The notes beneath the pieces are model-generated. The model searched no databases, had not been told where the DNA came from, and worked only from the letters and a program-made list of their open reading frames with translations. The position numbers and the translations under genes are program-made. A stretch of DNA of 64,000 bases from CAYWMD01 sp964458575 (GTDB taxonomy: Bacteria > Verrucomicrobiota > Verrucomicrobiia > Limisphaerales > JADLHS01), in the NCBI GenBank assembly GCA_964458575.1, contig CAYWMD010000001.1, positions 1 to 64,000 of the forward strand, read 5' to 3'. Of the stretch, positions 1 through 9,029 are shown piece after piece. Each line of letters starts with the position of its first letter. The first letter of the stretch is position 1.

Positions 1-423
1 ATGATCGAAGTGCCGCGCGGCGCGCTCACGGCGGATGAGATCGCGCAGACCGCCGAGTTCTTCAGCTTTGGCACGAACGACCTCACGCAGACCTGCCTGG
101 GCATGAGCCGCGACGATTCCGGCTCATTCCTCGGACCGTATCAGGAACTGGAAATCATCAAGAAGAATCCCTTCGCCACGATTGACCAGACCGGCGTGGG
201 CCAGCTCATCAAGATCGCTGCCGAGAAGGGCAACAAAACCCGGCCGGGCATCAAGCTGGGCATCTGCGGCGAGCATGGTGGTGACCCCGAATCCGTGAAG
301 TTCTGCCATCGCGTCGGGCTGACCTATGTGAGTTGCTCGCCCTTCCGCGTTCCGGTGGCCCGGCTGGCCGCCGCACAGGCTGCGCTCGAAGAATCGTCTG
401 CGAAGAAGGCCAAGCAGAAATAG
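1..423 (+). CDS. ppdK: Pyruvate, phosphate dikinase, C-terminal part
   Basis: This is the C-terminal 140 residues of the PEP/pyruvate-binding TIM barrel of pyruvate phosphate dikinase, which interconverts pyruvate, ATP and phosphate with PEP, AMP and pyrophosphate. Two family signatures are visible: FFSFGTNDLTQ and the loop GICGEHGGDP, whose cysteine (codon 265-267) is the family's catalytic acid. The reading frame is open at the left edge, so the ATG at 1 is probably internal and the gene begins outside the window. The end is normal apart from a Lys/Ala-rich tail. The next gene is 447 bases away, so it is transcriptionally separate from the pilin-like genes. Confidence 0.93.
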   Translation: MIEVPRGALTADEIAQTAEFFSFGTNDLTQTCLGMSRDDSGSFLGPYQELEIIKKNPFATIDQTGVGQLIKIAAEKGNKTRPGIKLGICGEHGGDPESVKFCHRVGLTYVSCSPFRVPVARLAAAQAALEESSAKKAKQK

Positions 424-870
424 TTCCCGCTCACATCGGCCAGCGTTCTATCGGCTGGAAGTCCCTTGATAGAATATCAGGGATGTGGACGTGTGTACGC
501 CAGTCATCCGTGCCTGATTGATCGTCGCAGGGTTGACCGGCAATGCTGTTCCGCGCTTCGGTTCTGGACATGCAAGCGCGTCAACGAGCCAACCCATCGA
601 ATGACGCCAAATCGGACACTGCGTCTCGATTCTGGCTAAAGCTTCGGATGAGGTGACCTGTTCTGGAGTCTCGACCCCTCGCTCAGAGGCTGCTGTCGTG
701 CCAACACTTAGGCCTGTTTCCCCCGGTTTGACCCCTTTCCCCAACCTCCTATCTAGCCAGGCGAAGCAAACACAGCTTCAAGTCGGCGAAGGGCGGAAAA
801 CTTGCTTTAAGAACTGGAATCTGCCCGCAGAAACGTTGTTTCAGCCAGCGGCGCAGGTCCGCTTAGCCAG
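424..870. other. Intergenic stretch, no supported gene
   Basis: These 447 bases hold no reading frame with recognisable protein character. About 30 bases after the ppdK stop, TTCTATC and GATAGAA form a 7-base inverted repeat with a 15-base loop (about 446-474). It has no T-run after it, so it is not a convincing terminator. The promoter of the following pilin-like genes should lie in the right half, but I see no clear -35/-10 pair. Confidence 0.5.
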
Positions 871-1338
871 ATGATTGTGACAGCAACAGGTCAACAGGTC
901 CGCCAACCTCGGCAACGAGGTCAAAGAGCCATGACACTCACGGAAGTGGTCGTCGCCATGGCCATCATCGGGCTGGTGGTCGGAGGAATCGTCACTGGAT
1001 ATTCGTATTGCGGACACTCGACGGAGAAGACGGCGCTTGCGCTGGCGGCAAATGCAAGGGCGATGGAAATCATCGAAGAAACGCGCAGCGCCAAATGGGA
1101 CACCGTGAGCTGGCCGCAGGTGGATGAAGTGGTTCAGACGAACTTTCCAACCAAGGTAGTCACCTTGGACTTGTCCGGCGACACAAAGATGCTCACCAAA
1201 GCCACGGTTCAGACCACCATCAGCCAGATCTCGAACAATCCGCCGTTAAAACGAATCCGCGTTGATTGTATCTGGAAGTTCAACAACTCCCAGTTGATGA
1301 CCAATTCCATTGAAACCTGTCGCGCGCCCGACCAATGA
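871..1338 (+). CDS. Type IV prepilin-like protein (pseudopilin)
   Basis: A 155-residue protein with a prepilin leader. After a basic leader of about 20 residues comes RA|MTLTEVVVAMAIIGLVVGG, the class III signal cut by prepilin peptidase. Glu is at +5 of the mature protein and a hydrophobic helix follows. The residue before the cut is Ala rather than the usual Gly. The rest is not recognisable and probably forms the globular pilin head. It overlaps the next gene by four bases (ATGA at 1335), so the two are translationally coupled. Together with the next two genes it looks like a minor-pseudopilin set for a type II secretion or type IV pilus-like machine. No ATPase or inner-membrane component is in the window. 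Confidence 0.8.
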   Translation: MIVTATGQQVRQPRQRGQRAMTLTEVVVAMAIIGLVVGGIVTGYSYCGHSTEKTALALAANARAMEIIEETRSAKWDTVSWPQVDEVVQTNFPTKVVTLDLSGDTKMLTKATVQTTISQISNNPPLKRIRVDCIWKFNNSQLMTNSIETCRAPDQ

Positions 1339-1943
1339 AACTCCAGCCGCATCGCTTGGTTACGCGCCGGGCCTTCCTGCCCAACCGGGACGGCGCCTTC
1401 ACGTTGACCGAACTACTGATTGCCGTGGCGATATTCATCGTTCTAGTCGGCGGAGTCATTTTCTCGAATCTTTACGGGTTGAGCATGTTTCGGATCACCG
1501 AAACCAAGCTGAACGCCACGGCGGATGCGCGACGGGTCATCGGGACGCTGACCGATGAAATCCGCACGTGTAATTCAAGCTGGGTCGGAAACGTCAAGAA
1601 CGGCACCTTTGAAGCCCTGCTGGATGGGGAGACGCAGCAAGGCAGCGCGCTGTTGATTTATCCCACCACCAACACCAGCAACTACGTGATCTATTTTCTC
1701 AACCCATCGGATCAGTCGTTCCGTCGAACCGCCAGCACGGTTAAAGCCCCCACCGTCCTGGCCGAATACGTCACCAACTCGATCGTTTTCAGGGCCCAGG
1801 ATCACCTCGGGCGGGTATTGACCAACAACCAAAACAACCATGTGATCCACCTGAACTTGGAATTCTACCAGCGCATGCGCCCGTTGAAGGTCGCCGATTA
1901 CTATAAACTCGAAACCGCCATGACTCGCCGCATCCGCGAGTAA
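1335..1943 (+). CDS. Type IV prepilin-like protein (pseudopilin)
   Basis: A 202-residue protein with a classic prepilin site, GA|FTLTELLIAVAIFIVLVGGV, at about residues 21-41 (Glu at +5, hydrophobic helix after it). The mature part contains HVIHLNLEFYQR near the end but matches no domain I can name. Size and position, between a first pseudopilin and a larger PilX/GspK-like protein, suggest a minor pseudopilin of the GspJ/PilW kind; this is inference. The start overlaps the previous stop (ATGA), and the stop is two bases before the next ATG, so the genes form a tight operon. Confidence 0.8.
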   Translation: MKLQPHRLVTRRAFLPNRDGAFTLTELLIAVAIFIVLVGGVIFSNLYGLSMFRITETKLNATADARRVIGTLTDEIRTCNSSWVGNVKNGTFEALLDGETQQGSALLIYPTTNTSNYVIYFLNPSDQSFRRTASTVKAPTVLAEYVTNSIVFRAQDHLGRVLTNNQNNHVIHLNLEFYQRMRPLKVADYYKLETAMTRRIRE

Positions 1944-1945
1944 TT

Positions 1946-3697
1946 ATGAAACCGCTTCGCCAACCGCATGAGCAACAGACCGCCAGCGCCCTGGCCTTGA
2001 CCATGATCATGTCAGGCGTGGCCCTGGCCATTCTCACGGGCGCAATGACCTGGTCAATGAACAGCGCGCGGCTGACTCACCGCTCCATCCAATACACGCG
2101 TTCGGTGGCCGCTGCCGAGGCCGCCACCGAGAAGGTGATCAGCCAGATGTCCCAGGACTTTCGATGGGGCGGGGAAAACCTCGTTTCCTATAACCTCTCC
2201 AATTACCGACGGACGACACCCACTGGGGCGGATTCCGCTACCTGGGCCGGTTGGGAATTCAGCGACGGCAATGGGAACCTCGCTCAAACGTATGTCCAGC
2301 CTGGATTCGCCAACCGATACGTCGTTCTGAATTCAAGTTATGCCGGGCTGCGAGGATTCGTTTCGACCTTTAACATCGTTTCCCACGCGCGGCAAACCCC
2401 GGCACCGCAAAAGGTCGTGGGCGCGGTGCTCCAGGAGGTCCAATTGGCCCGCATCCCGATTTTTCAATTTGCCATGTATTCGTCCGGCGACATGGAAATC
2501 AGTTGCGGCCAACCGTTCAACATCACCGGGCGAGTTCATTCCAACGGCCAGCTTTACGTCGAACCGGACAGCGTGATGACGTTTCAATCCTCCGTCACCG
2601 CGGTCCAGGACATCCTGTTTCAACGGCATCCGTTGGACACGCGCGGAAAACCCGCGGGCGGGGTGGTTTACGTCCGGCCCGAACTGAAAACGGCTCACGT
2701 CCCAGCCATGTCCCTGCCCATCGGGACCAACAACACCACGCAAGCGGTGCGCGAAATCATTGAACCGCCACCGACCGGTGAGTCCGTTACCTCCCCACTC
2801 GGCCGCCTCCGGTATTACAATCAAACTGACATGATCATCGTCGTCACCAATGTTCTTAACAGCGCGACCTCATTCGTCGTCACGGCGACCAGCGGGCGAA
2901 ACCTTGATAATTCCGCCACCACCATCCCCACCAACCAACTGACGCAGTTTGTGACCACATCCGCCAGGTTCTGGGACGGTCGGGAGGGAAAAACCGTGCG
3001 ACCGATTGATTTCAATGTCGGCACCTTCAAAGCCTGGAGCCAAACCAACTCCACTTTGCGCAACGTCCTCAAGCGGGATGTGTCCTCCGTGTATATCTGG
3101 GACCGTCGCAAGCTGGCCGGGACGAACCTGCCAGCAGTCCGCGTGGTCAACGGCAGCCAATTGCCTTCCTTCGGTCTGACGATCGCCACCGCCGATCCGC
3201 TGTACGTTTCCGGAAACTTCAATCAGACGAATTCAGCCAATCTGGGAACGACGAACACGATTACGACCCGTCCGGCGTCGTTGGTGGCAGATGCCATCAC
3301 AATCCTGTCAACCGCGTGGGGGGACGGGAACACCGCATCCGGCAAGAGCCCGCCCAATGCCGCGTCCACCACCGTCAATGCTGCACTGCTCACCGGGGTG
3401 GTGGAAACCACTGCCGGCAAGTACAGCGGAGGCATGGAGAATTTTCCGCGTTTCCTGGAAAACTGGGGATCCGCCAATGTCTTCACATATAATGGTTCGA
3501 TGGTGAAAATGTTCGCCAGCCGTTACGCCACCAATGCCTGGGGCAAGAGCAACGTCTATTCACCACCCAAGCGCAACTGGGCGTACGACGTCAATTTTGA
3601 AGATAACGCAAAGCTCCCACCGCTGACACCGGGCCTGCAAAAGGTGTTTCGCGCCCGGTGGACCACTGTGGCCGAGAACAAGAAATCCGCTCCGTGA
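1946..3697 (+). CDS. Pilus-assembly-like protein (PilX/GspK-like position)
   Basis: A 583-residue protein with one N-terminal hydrophobic helix (about residues 14-37). After it comes a polar segment with SVAAAEAATEKVI, typical of the helix after the membrane segment in PilX_N-type proteins, where AAEAG/AAEAA is common. It has no prepilin glycine/phenylalanine cut site of its own. The remainder is Thr/Asn/Ser rich and probably an extracytoplasmic beta-rich domain. It follows two pseudopilins with a two-base gap, supporting a role in the same envelope machine. Many Verrucomicrobiota carry similar large proteins after pseudopilin genes. The specific name is not certain. Confidence 0.65.
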   Translation: MKPLRQPHEQQTASALALTMIMSGVALAILTGAMTWSMNSARLTHRSIQYTRSVAAAEAATEKVISQMSQDFRWGGENLVSYNLSNYRRTTPTGADSATWAGWEFSDGNGNLAQTYVQPGFANRYVVLNSSYAGLRGFVSTFNIVSHARQTPAPQKVVGAVLQEVQLARIPIFQFAMYSSGDMEISCGQPFNITGRVHSNGQLYVEPDSVMTFQSSVTAVQDILFQRHPLDTRGKPAGGVVYVRPELKTAHVPAMSLPIGTNNTTQAVREIIEPPPTGESVTSPLGRLRYYNQTDMIIVVTNVLNSATSFVVTATSGRNLDNSATTIPTNQLTQFVTTSARFWDGREGKTVRPIDFNVGTFKAWSQTNSTLRNVLKRDVSSVYIWDRRKLAGTNLPAVRVVNGSQLPSFGLTIATADPLYVSGNFNQTNSANLGTTNTITTRPASLVADAITILSTAWGDGNTASGKSPPNAASTTVNAALLTGVVETTAGKYSGGMENFPRFLENWGSANVFTYNGSMVKMFASRYATNAWGKSNVYSPPKRNWAYDVNFEDNAKLPPLTPGLQKVFRARWTTVAENKKSAP

Positions 3698-3728
3698 ACC
3701 GGATCCGAACCACTGTCGCGCCTCCCGC

Positions 3729-6116
3729 ATGCATGAGCAGCCGAACGATAGCAAACTCCCCTGCCCCCGAACTTTATCGGCGGCGGTTGGACGGTCGTCG
3801 TTCAAATCGCTCTGCCGCTTGAGGCTGCTCGCGCTCGCCGTCAGCCTCCTCGCCGCTCCGCTGGGGGCGCAGGATGAGACCTACACCTTCGAAGACGAAC
3901 TTTCACCCCGGCCGGATTTCTTCCAACGATCAAAACGGCTCGCCGCCGAACAACAGGAACTATATCGGTTGCGCGTGCCCATTCCCGAAGCCGTCAAGCC
4001 GCTGCTGCCGACCCGGGAAAGCCCCGCCGCCATTCGGGCGCGCGCCGCGTGGCTGGCGGCCAGAGCCCACGACCGTCGCCAGAACCTGTTCATCGCGTCT
4101 CTCCTTTTGCTGATCGGCGTGTTGTTAGTCCGAAGATTGATGCCCGACTTCGTCCGGTATCTCAACCTGGCCTTCAATCCGTGGGTGCCCGTGCCGGTCA
4201 CGATGGAAAACTTCTCCGAACATGTTCGGGCCGAGGACGCCGCCTTTGATGGCTTCATCGCCGCCCTCCACAACGGCCCCGCGCTCACTGCCGGCGAGTC
4301 GCCGTTCCAGGTTGCGGTCCACGACCCGCTTGATGACTTCCACGCCCGCAGGGAATCCTTGTTTGCACCGTTGCGGACACTCTTGCGCGAGTTCACGTCG
4401 GGTGACAGTCGCGCAACCAGCGGCATTCTCTCGGACCTCTGCCGGGAACTACGCACGGTCAAGGGCGAAACCTGCGTTCCGGAATTGTTGCCCGCGTGGC
4501 AAATCGCTTCGGCACTTGAGGGCCTGCTCAAACAGCTCACCGATCGCGCCGCCAATGTTTCCCCGTCCACGAGGCGCACCGTCGGCGCCGCTGTCGAATT
4601 GCTGGAAAACCTTTGCCGGCCGGGTGTTCGGCCCGATCTTCTGGCGCATCCCCCGCTCCGCCTGCTGGTCGTGGACGACGACCTTATCAGTCGCAAGGCC
4701 GTGTCGCTCGCTTTGAAAAAGGCCTTCCACCAACCGGATCTCGCGGAGGACGGCGAAAAGGCGCTGGCGCTCGCCACCATGCAGGCTTACGACGCGGTCT
4801 TCCTCGATGTGCAAATGCCGGGTATGGATGGATTCGAAGTCTGCCAGAACATCCACAAGACGGTACCGAACGCCCATACGCCGGTCGTTTTCGTCACTTG
4901 CATGAGCGACTTTGAGGCCCGCGCACAATCCGTCCTCAGCGGCGGGTGCGATCTTATAGGCAAGCCGTTTCTCACCTTCGAGATCACGGTCAAGGCCCTC
5001 ACGCTCATCCTGCAAGCCCGGTTGCGTTCCACGGCGGACGCAGTCAGCGCATCACCCGGCCCCAATGGCGTTCGTGCACCGCGGTCCCGCCCGCTTTTGG
5101 ACGATCCGGCGGCAAACGCCCTGTGGGGCACCCCGTCGCAATCAATTCCGCCAGAGAACGCTTCGGTGAATGACAAAAGCGGCGATGCGGCGGCTTCGAC
5201 AACGCCACGCTCGGAGGTCGCCGGGTTATCACCCGACGCGTCAACTGAGGACCCGATGTACCGAGCGTTTCTGGACCGAACCGTTACCCAGCTTGGCCCG
5301 CTGCGTGATCACGTCCAGGCCATCTTTCAAGTGCCGGGCGAAAACACGCGTCAGGAAATGCTGGGGGATCTCTATCTGCGACTCAACGCACTGATACCGG
5401 AAAGGGATTCCATCAAGACGCATCCGGCCGTCCGCATGAGCGCGGCGATCGAGGCGTTGATCAAAAAACTGTTGGAAGACCCCAAACACGGCACTTCGTC
5501 CACCTTGTTTACGCTTGCCACCGCCGTGGACGTTTTGCATGAACTGTGCGCGCCCGGAGTCCGGCCCGATCTCGCATCGAACCCGCCTTTCCACATGCTG
5601 GTGGCCGATGACGATCCCGTCTCCCGGCGCGCCATGACCCTCGCGCTCCAAACAGCGTTCGAGAAGCCCGAAGCCGTGGATTGCGGTGAGGCCGCGGTCG
5701 CTGCGGCCAGGGCAAACACCTACGACGTGATCTTTCTCGACGTGAACATGCCGCGCATGGACGGTTTCACGGCCAGCGCGAAAATCCGCGAGATCGGCCG
5801 CAATCGCACAACACCGGTCGTGTTTGTCACCGGCCAGAACGATTTCAAATCGCGCACCCAAGCCAATCTCAGCGGAGGCAATGATCTCATCGGCAAACCG
5901 TTTCTGACCGCCGAAATCACCGTCAAGGCGCTTACCTTCGGTCTGCGAGGACGCCTGCGGAAACTCAGGACGGGAGCGCGCTGGTTGACGCCGGAGGACC
6001 TCAAGGACGACCCGGCCGCCGGCGCAGCTTCCGACCGGGCGGCTGAACGACGAGATGCGCGGCGCCGGGCGAAACGATTCAAACGGGCCCGCCATTCGTG
6101 GTATCAATCCGCTTGA
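3729..6116 (+). CDS. Membrane-anchored protein with two receiver (REC) domains
   Basis: A 795-residue protein. Residues about 27-47 resemble a signal peptide (LLALAVSLLAAPLGAQ) and about 118-138 are a transmembrane helix. Two copies of a helical module followed by a CheY-like receiver come next. In REC1 the acidic pocket is DDD at 316-318, the phospho-acceptor is Asp360 (FLDVQMPGMDGF) and the conserved Lys is Lys412. In REC2 they are ADDD near 627, Asp671 (FLDVNMPRMDGF) and Lys723. Each receiver is preceded by a matching linker, LCRPGVRPDL or LCAPGVRPDL, which shows the module was duplicated. There is no histidine-kinase or DNA-binding domain, so it must receive phosphate from elsewhere and act through protein contacts. 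It lies 31 bases after the pilus-like operon and may regulate it; that link is inference. Confidence 0.8.
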   Translation: MHEQPNDSKLPCPRTLSAAVGRSSFKSLCRLRLLALAVSLLAAPLGAQDETYTFEDELSPRPDFFQRSKRLAAEQQELYRLRVPIPEAVKPLLPTRESPAAIRARAAWLAARAHDRRQNLFIASLLLLIGVLLVRRLMPDFVRYLNLAFNPWVPVPVTMENFSEHVRAEDAAFDGFIAALHNGPALTAGESPFQVAVHDPLDDFHARRESLFAPLRTLLREFTSGDSRATSGILSDLCRELRTVKGETCVPELLPAWQIASALEGLLKQLTDRAANVSPSTRRTVGAAVELLENLCRPGVRPDLLAHPPLRLLVVDDDLISRKAVSLALKKAFHQPDLAEDGEKALALATMQAYDAVFLDVQMPGMDGFEVCQNIHKTVPNAHTPVVFVTCMSDFEARAQSVLSGGCDLIGKPFLTFEITVKALTLILQARLRSTADAVSASPGPNGVRAPRSRPLLDDPAANALWGTPSQSIPPENASVNDKSGDAAASTTPRSEVAGLSPDASTEDPMYRAFLDRTVTQLGPLRDHVQAIFQVPGENTRQEMLGDLYLRLNALIPERDSIKTHPAVRMSAAIEALIKKLLEDPKHGTSSTLFTLATAVDVLHELCAPGVRPDLASNPPFHMLVADDDPVSRRAMTLALQTAFEKPEAVDCGEAAVAAARANTYDVIFLDVNMPRMDGFTASAKIREIGRNRTTPVVFVTGQNDFKSRTQANLSGGNDLIGKPFLTAEITVKALTFGLRGRLRKLRTGARWLTPEDLKDDPAAGAASDRAAERRDARRRAKRFKRARHSWYQSA

Positions 6117-6134
6117 ATCAAACCATCCGCGCCA

Positions 6135-6893
6135 CTATTTGCAAAGGCGGCCCACTCGCACACTCAATGGCCAGATGACCCGGCGGGCCACACTTGAGTG
6201 TCCCCAGGTCTTCTCCAATTGCTTTGCCAGCGGCTTCAACGGATCCGTGCCCGTCGCGTTGATGTATCGGTTCGTTGCGGACCATGTGGCATAGTAACCG
6301 AGCAGTTGAGCGGGCGTCCATTGTGCCTCCATTCGAAAAACGGGCGGATCAAGTTCCAAAAACGGAAACGGAATCGTGCGATACCCTGCCTCCACCAGCG
6401 CGCGCTCCGGTGGCCAGTAGGCACCGACCGTGTCTGCGTAAAATCCCTGAACGATTTCGTTGACCTCGCCGCCTTCCACGGTATTGATACCGTAGCACCA
6501 GATGGCAATGACCCCGTCCGGCACGAGCACACGGCTCACTTCGGCGTAGAACCGGTCGAGGTCGAACCAATGCACCGCCTGCGCCACCGTCACCAGCGAA
6601 ATGGAGTCTTCCCCTGCCCCGCTGTTTTCTGCCATCGCGACGCGATATTCCACTGCTGGGTGCGGCTTCGCGGACGCAATTTGCTCCCCGCTGGCGTCCG
6701 TCCCAATGACCCTTTCGAATCGTTCGGCGAGGTCAAGCGTCGCCTGACCGCTTCCGCAGGCGCAATCCCAAACCACCGCATTTCGCGGTACCAATGTGGC
6801 GAGAAAGTCAAATAGCGCTGCCGGGTATCGGGGCCGACAATCGGCATAGCGGTTTGCCAACCCTGAAAAGTGATCTTTAAACGAGGAACTCAT
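6135..6893 (-). CDS. Class I SAM-dependent methyltransferase
   Basis: About 252 residues from the ATG at 6893. A GTG thirty bases further upstream is possible but adds unfamiliar residues. The N-terminus (FKDHFSGLANRYADCRPRYP) is typical of small-molecule methyltransferases of the UbiE/Trans-aconitate type. Motif I is VVWDCACGSGQA and motif II is VIGTDASGEQI, followed by VTVAQAVHWFDLDRFYAEV and RVLVPDGVIAIW. The substrate cannot be told from sequence. It converges on the preceding two-receiver gene with an 18-base gap. It diverges from the nuclease gene on the other side, with a shared promoter region of about 65 bases. Confidence 0.85.
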   Translation of the reverse strand: MSSSFKDHFSGLANRYADCRPRYPAALFDFLATLVPRNAVVWDCACGSGQATLDLAERFERVIGTDASGEQIASAKPHPAVEYRVAMAENSGAGEDSISLVTVAQAVHWFDLDRFYAEVSRVLVPDGVIAIWCYGINTVEGGEVNEIVQGFYADTVGAYWPPERALVEAGYRTIPFPFLELDPPVFRMEAQWTPAQLLGYYATWSATNRYINATGTDPLKPLAKQLEKTWGHSSVARRVIWPLSVRVGRLCK

Positions 6894-6959
6894 GCCACTT
6901 TCGATTCCTCGTAAGAAAATCACTTCTTCGTAACAACAATAAATGTGGTGTGCGATTCA

Positions 6960-8102
6960 ATGTTTTGTGTCACTATTCAGAAAGTTACCCGATTGCGAAA
7001 TGCCATCACAACTGGATTATACATAAACGCCGTGACCAAATTCATCCTCATTTTCTCCGCCGGCCTCTGCTTGTTCCCACGACCCGCGTGCGGTTGGAAC
7101 GCCGAAGGCCACATGGTCGTCGCCCAAATCGCCTACAACCACCTTAACCCCGTCGCCCGCGCCAAATGCGATACCCTCATCGCCACGCCCATTTTGTACT
7201 CGAGCAGTTACAACAACACATTTGTGACGGCGGCGTGTTGGGCCGACGACATCAAAAGTTCCACGTCCGCTTTCAACAGTTGGCATTTCCTGGCCATCCC
7301 CTTCAGCCTGGACGGCACGCCCACCAACGGCGTGGGCGCAGCCGCGTTTGATGTCGTCCGCGCCATTCGCACGAACATTTCTGTGTTGCAGAACACCTCT
7401 GCCACTCTGAGCAACCAGGCCGTTCACCTGCGATTTCTGCTCCATTTCGTCGGCGACATCCAACAACCCCTGCATTGCTCCACCGCGGTTTCCGCACCAC
7501 TACCCAACGGCGACAGCGGAGGCAACGGTTTTGCCCTCACGGGCGGATGGATCAATCTACATTTCCTCTGGGACAACGGCGCCGGTTACTTGCAGGATTC
7601 ACTGTTGCGACCTTTAAACACGACCGACCAGAACACGTTAAACGCCTTGGTCGCGGCGGTCGAAGCGAACCATCCTTACAACTACGCCACAAACCTGGGT
7701 ACCATTCCCGATCCACTCACATGGGCCCAAGAGGGCTGGGCGCTCGCGCAAACCCTCAGTTACCTCGGGGTTACCAACGCCACCACGCCCACAGCCAGTT
7801 ATCTGACCACGGCCGTCGCCGCCACCGATGAGTTGATGGCCAAAGGGGGCCACCGTCTGGCTGATTTGCTGAACACGATCTATCCTGCGCCACCGATCAT
7901 TCTGACTTCAACCGTCCTCTCCAATGCAAACATCCAGTTTACCTGGAACGCCGTCACCGGCGGAGTCTATCGTGTTCAATGGAAGAGCAATTTGACGGAT
8001 CCGGTGTGGAATCACCTGACCAATATCACCGCTTCCAGTAATTCCGTATTGTTCACCGACCAGTTAAGGCAAACGCAATGCTTTTACCGTGTGATGCAAT
8101 AG
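6960..8102 (+). CDS. Exported S1/P1-family nuclease
   Basis: A zinc-dependent S1/P1 nuclease-like enzyme that cuts single-stranded nucleic acid or 3'-nucleotides. From the ATG at 6960 it has 380 residues. The mature enzyme should begin at Trp46 (CG|WNAEGH), because in this family the N-terminal Trp itself binds zinc. The expected trinuclear-site ligands are all visible: Trp and His in WNAEGH, Asp in CWADD, His in SWHFLA, His/Asp/His in LLHFVGDIQQPLH and His/Asp in NLHFLWD. About 75 extra residues at the C-terminus form a beta domain ending in CFYRVMQ, the closing module seen on many secreted proteins of this bacterial group and again at the end of the subtilase here. The start is uncertain: GTG at 6945 or GTG at 7032 (just before the signal-peptide core) are alternatives. 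Confidence 0.88.
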   Translation: MFCVTIQKVTRLRNAITTGLYINAVTKFILIFSAGLCLFPRPACGWNAEGHMVVAQIAYNHLNPVARAKCDTLIATPILYSSSYNNTFVTAACWADDIKSSTSAFNSWHFLAIPFSLDGTPTNGVGAAAFDVVRAIRTNISVLQNTSATLSNQAVHLRFLLHFVGDIQQPLHCSTAVSAPLPNGDSGGNGFALTGGWINLHFLWDNGAGYLQDSLLRPLNTTDQNTLNALVAAVEANHPYNYATNLGTIPDPLTWAQEGWALAQTLSYLGVTNATTPTASYLTTAVAATDELMAKGGHRLADLLNTIYPAPPIILTSTVLSNANIQFTWNAVTGGVYRVQWKSNLTDPVWNHLTNITASSNSVLFTDQLRQTQCFYRVMQ

Positions 8103-8151
8103 CTCATCGCTGGTGAATTTTGGGGCCGATTGTGGACAAGGACTCCCACAA

Positions 8152-8982
8152 CTAACTTCGCCTTTCGATTTTTACCTCCACGGACAAGGTACGCTCGGTC
8201 GTCCCTTTGTAGTTGCCGCTGACGGGCGCAACGTCGGCGTAGTCGCGGCCGACGGCGACTTTCACATAAGTTTCGTCCGGCTGGCAATTGTGCGTAGGGT
8301 CCAGGCCCTGCCAACCGATTCCCGGAACAAACACCTCCGTCCAGGCGTGCGTGGCGCTCGCGGCCTGCGTCGCAAGATAGCCGCTCACGTACAGCGCCGG
8401 GATCTTCACCGCGCGACACAAACCGAGCATCACGTGCGCAAAGTCCTGGCACACGCCACGTCGCTGGGTCAATACGTCGCGCATGTGCGTGTGGACGTGC
8501 GTGGAATTCGGTTGATATGCCAGCATTGTGTGGACGTGTTTCATCAAATGCAATGCGCTCTGCCAAACGTCATCCACGCCTTGTGTCGCATCCACGGCCA
8601 GTCGCCAGACTTCCGGGGTCATTTCCACAAAGCGGCTTGCCTGAATGAAATCAAAACAGCGACCGTGGTGCAGCGCTTCCGGCAGACGCGCCATCGTCGC
8701 TGGTTGCGCGTCAAAGGGGAGGCTGTGGCGCGGGCGGGTCGTGACTTCAAGCCGGCTTTCGATCTCCAACGTCGAGTGCGGTTCGGGAATTTCGAAATGA
8801 TGCACGCAGTTCGCGTAGAAATCATGGTAGTGCCGCAATCGGCACGTTGGGATGACTTTGAGAAGGAACGATTCCACCGTTTGCCGGTTGTCGGATGGCG
8901 GCTGCAACCGGACCTCGTTGAAACTCTCCCACACCGGTGAGGCGTACGCATAGAGCGTGCGATGGAGAATGTCATATTTCAT
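8152..8982 (-). CDS. Transglutaminase-like cysteine peptidase family protein
   Basis: A 276-residue protein with the bacterial transglutaminase-like N-terminal beta domain (MKYDILHRTLYAY...VRLQP) followed by the transglutaminase core. The catalytic triad is clear: Cys178 in RRGVCQDFAH, His212 in THAWTEV and Asp228 in GLDPTHN. The ATG at 8982 is chosen because family members begin with this MKY motif. It is the last gene of a minus-strand three-gene set with alpha-E and circularly permuted ATP-grasp proteins. That set is widespread and has been proposed to make and process peptide-like products; the actual product is unknown. Confidence 0.88.
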   Translation of the reverse strand: MKYDILHRTLYAYASPVWESFNEVRLQPPSDNRQTVESFLLKVIPTCRLRHYHDFYANCVHHFEIPEPHSTLEIESRLEVTTRPRHSLPFDAQPATMARLPEALHHGRCFDFIQASRFVEMTPEVWRLAVDATQGVDDVWQSALHLMKHVHTMLAYQPNSTHVHTHMRDVLTQRRGVCQDFAHVMLGLCRAVKIPALYVSGYLATQAASATHAWTEVFVPGIGWQGLDPTHNCQPDETYVKVAVGRDYADVAPVSGNYKGTTERTLSVEVKIERRS

Positions 8983-9029
8983 CGCGGCGGTGGGTATCAA
9001 AACACCCCGGCGTGTGCGAGTCGAAAGGC

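Noticed and set aside
446..474. Inverted repeat after ppdK as a terminator
   Set aside because: Only 7 bp with a 15-base loop and no following T-run.
653..874. A 73-codon frame upstream of the first pseudopilin
   Set aside because: No family text, no plausible start context, and it ends only by overlapping the pseudopilin start.
6894..6923. Upstream GTG start for the methyltransferase
   Set aside because: The ATG at 6893 gives the normal family N-terminus (FKDHFSGLANRYAD within six residues); the extension adds nothing recognisable.
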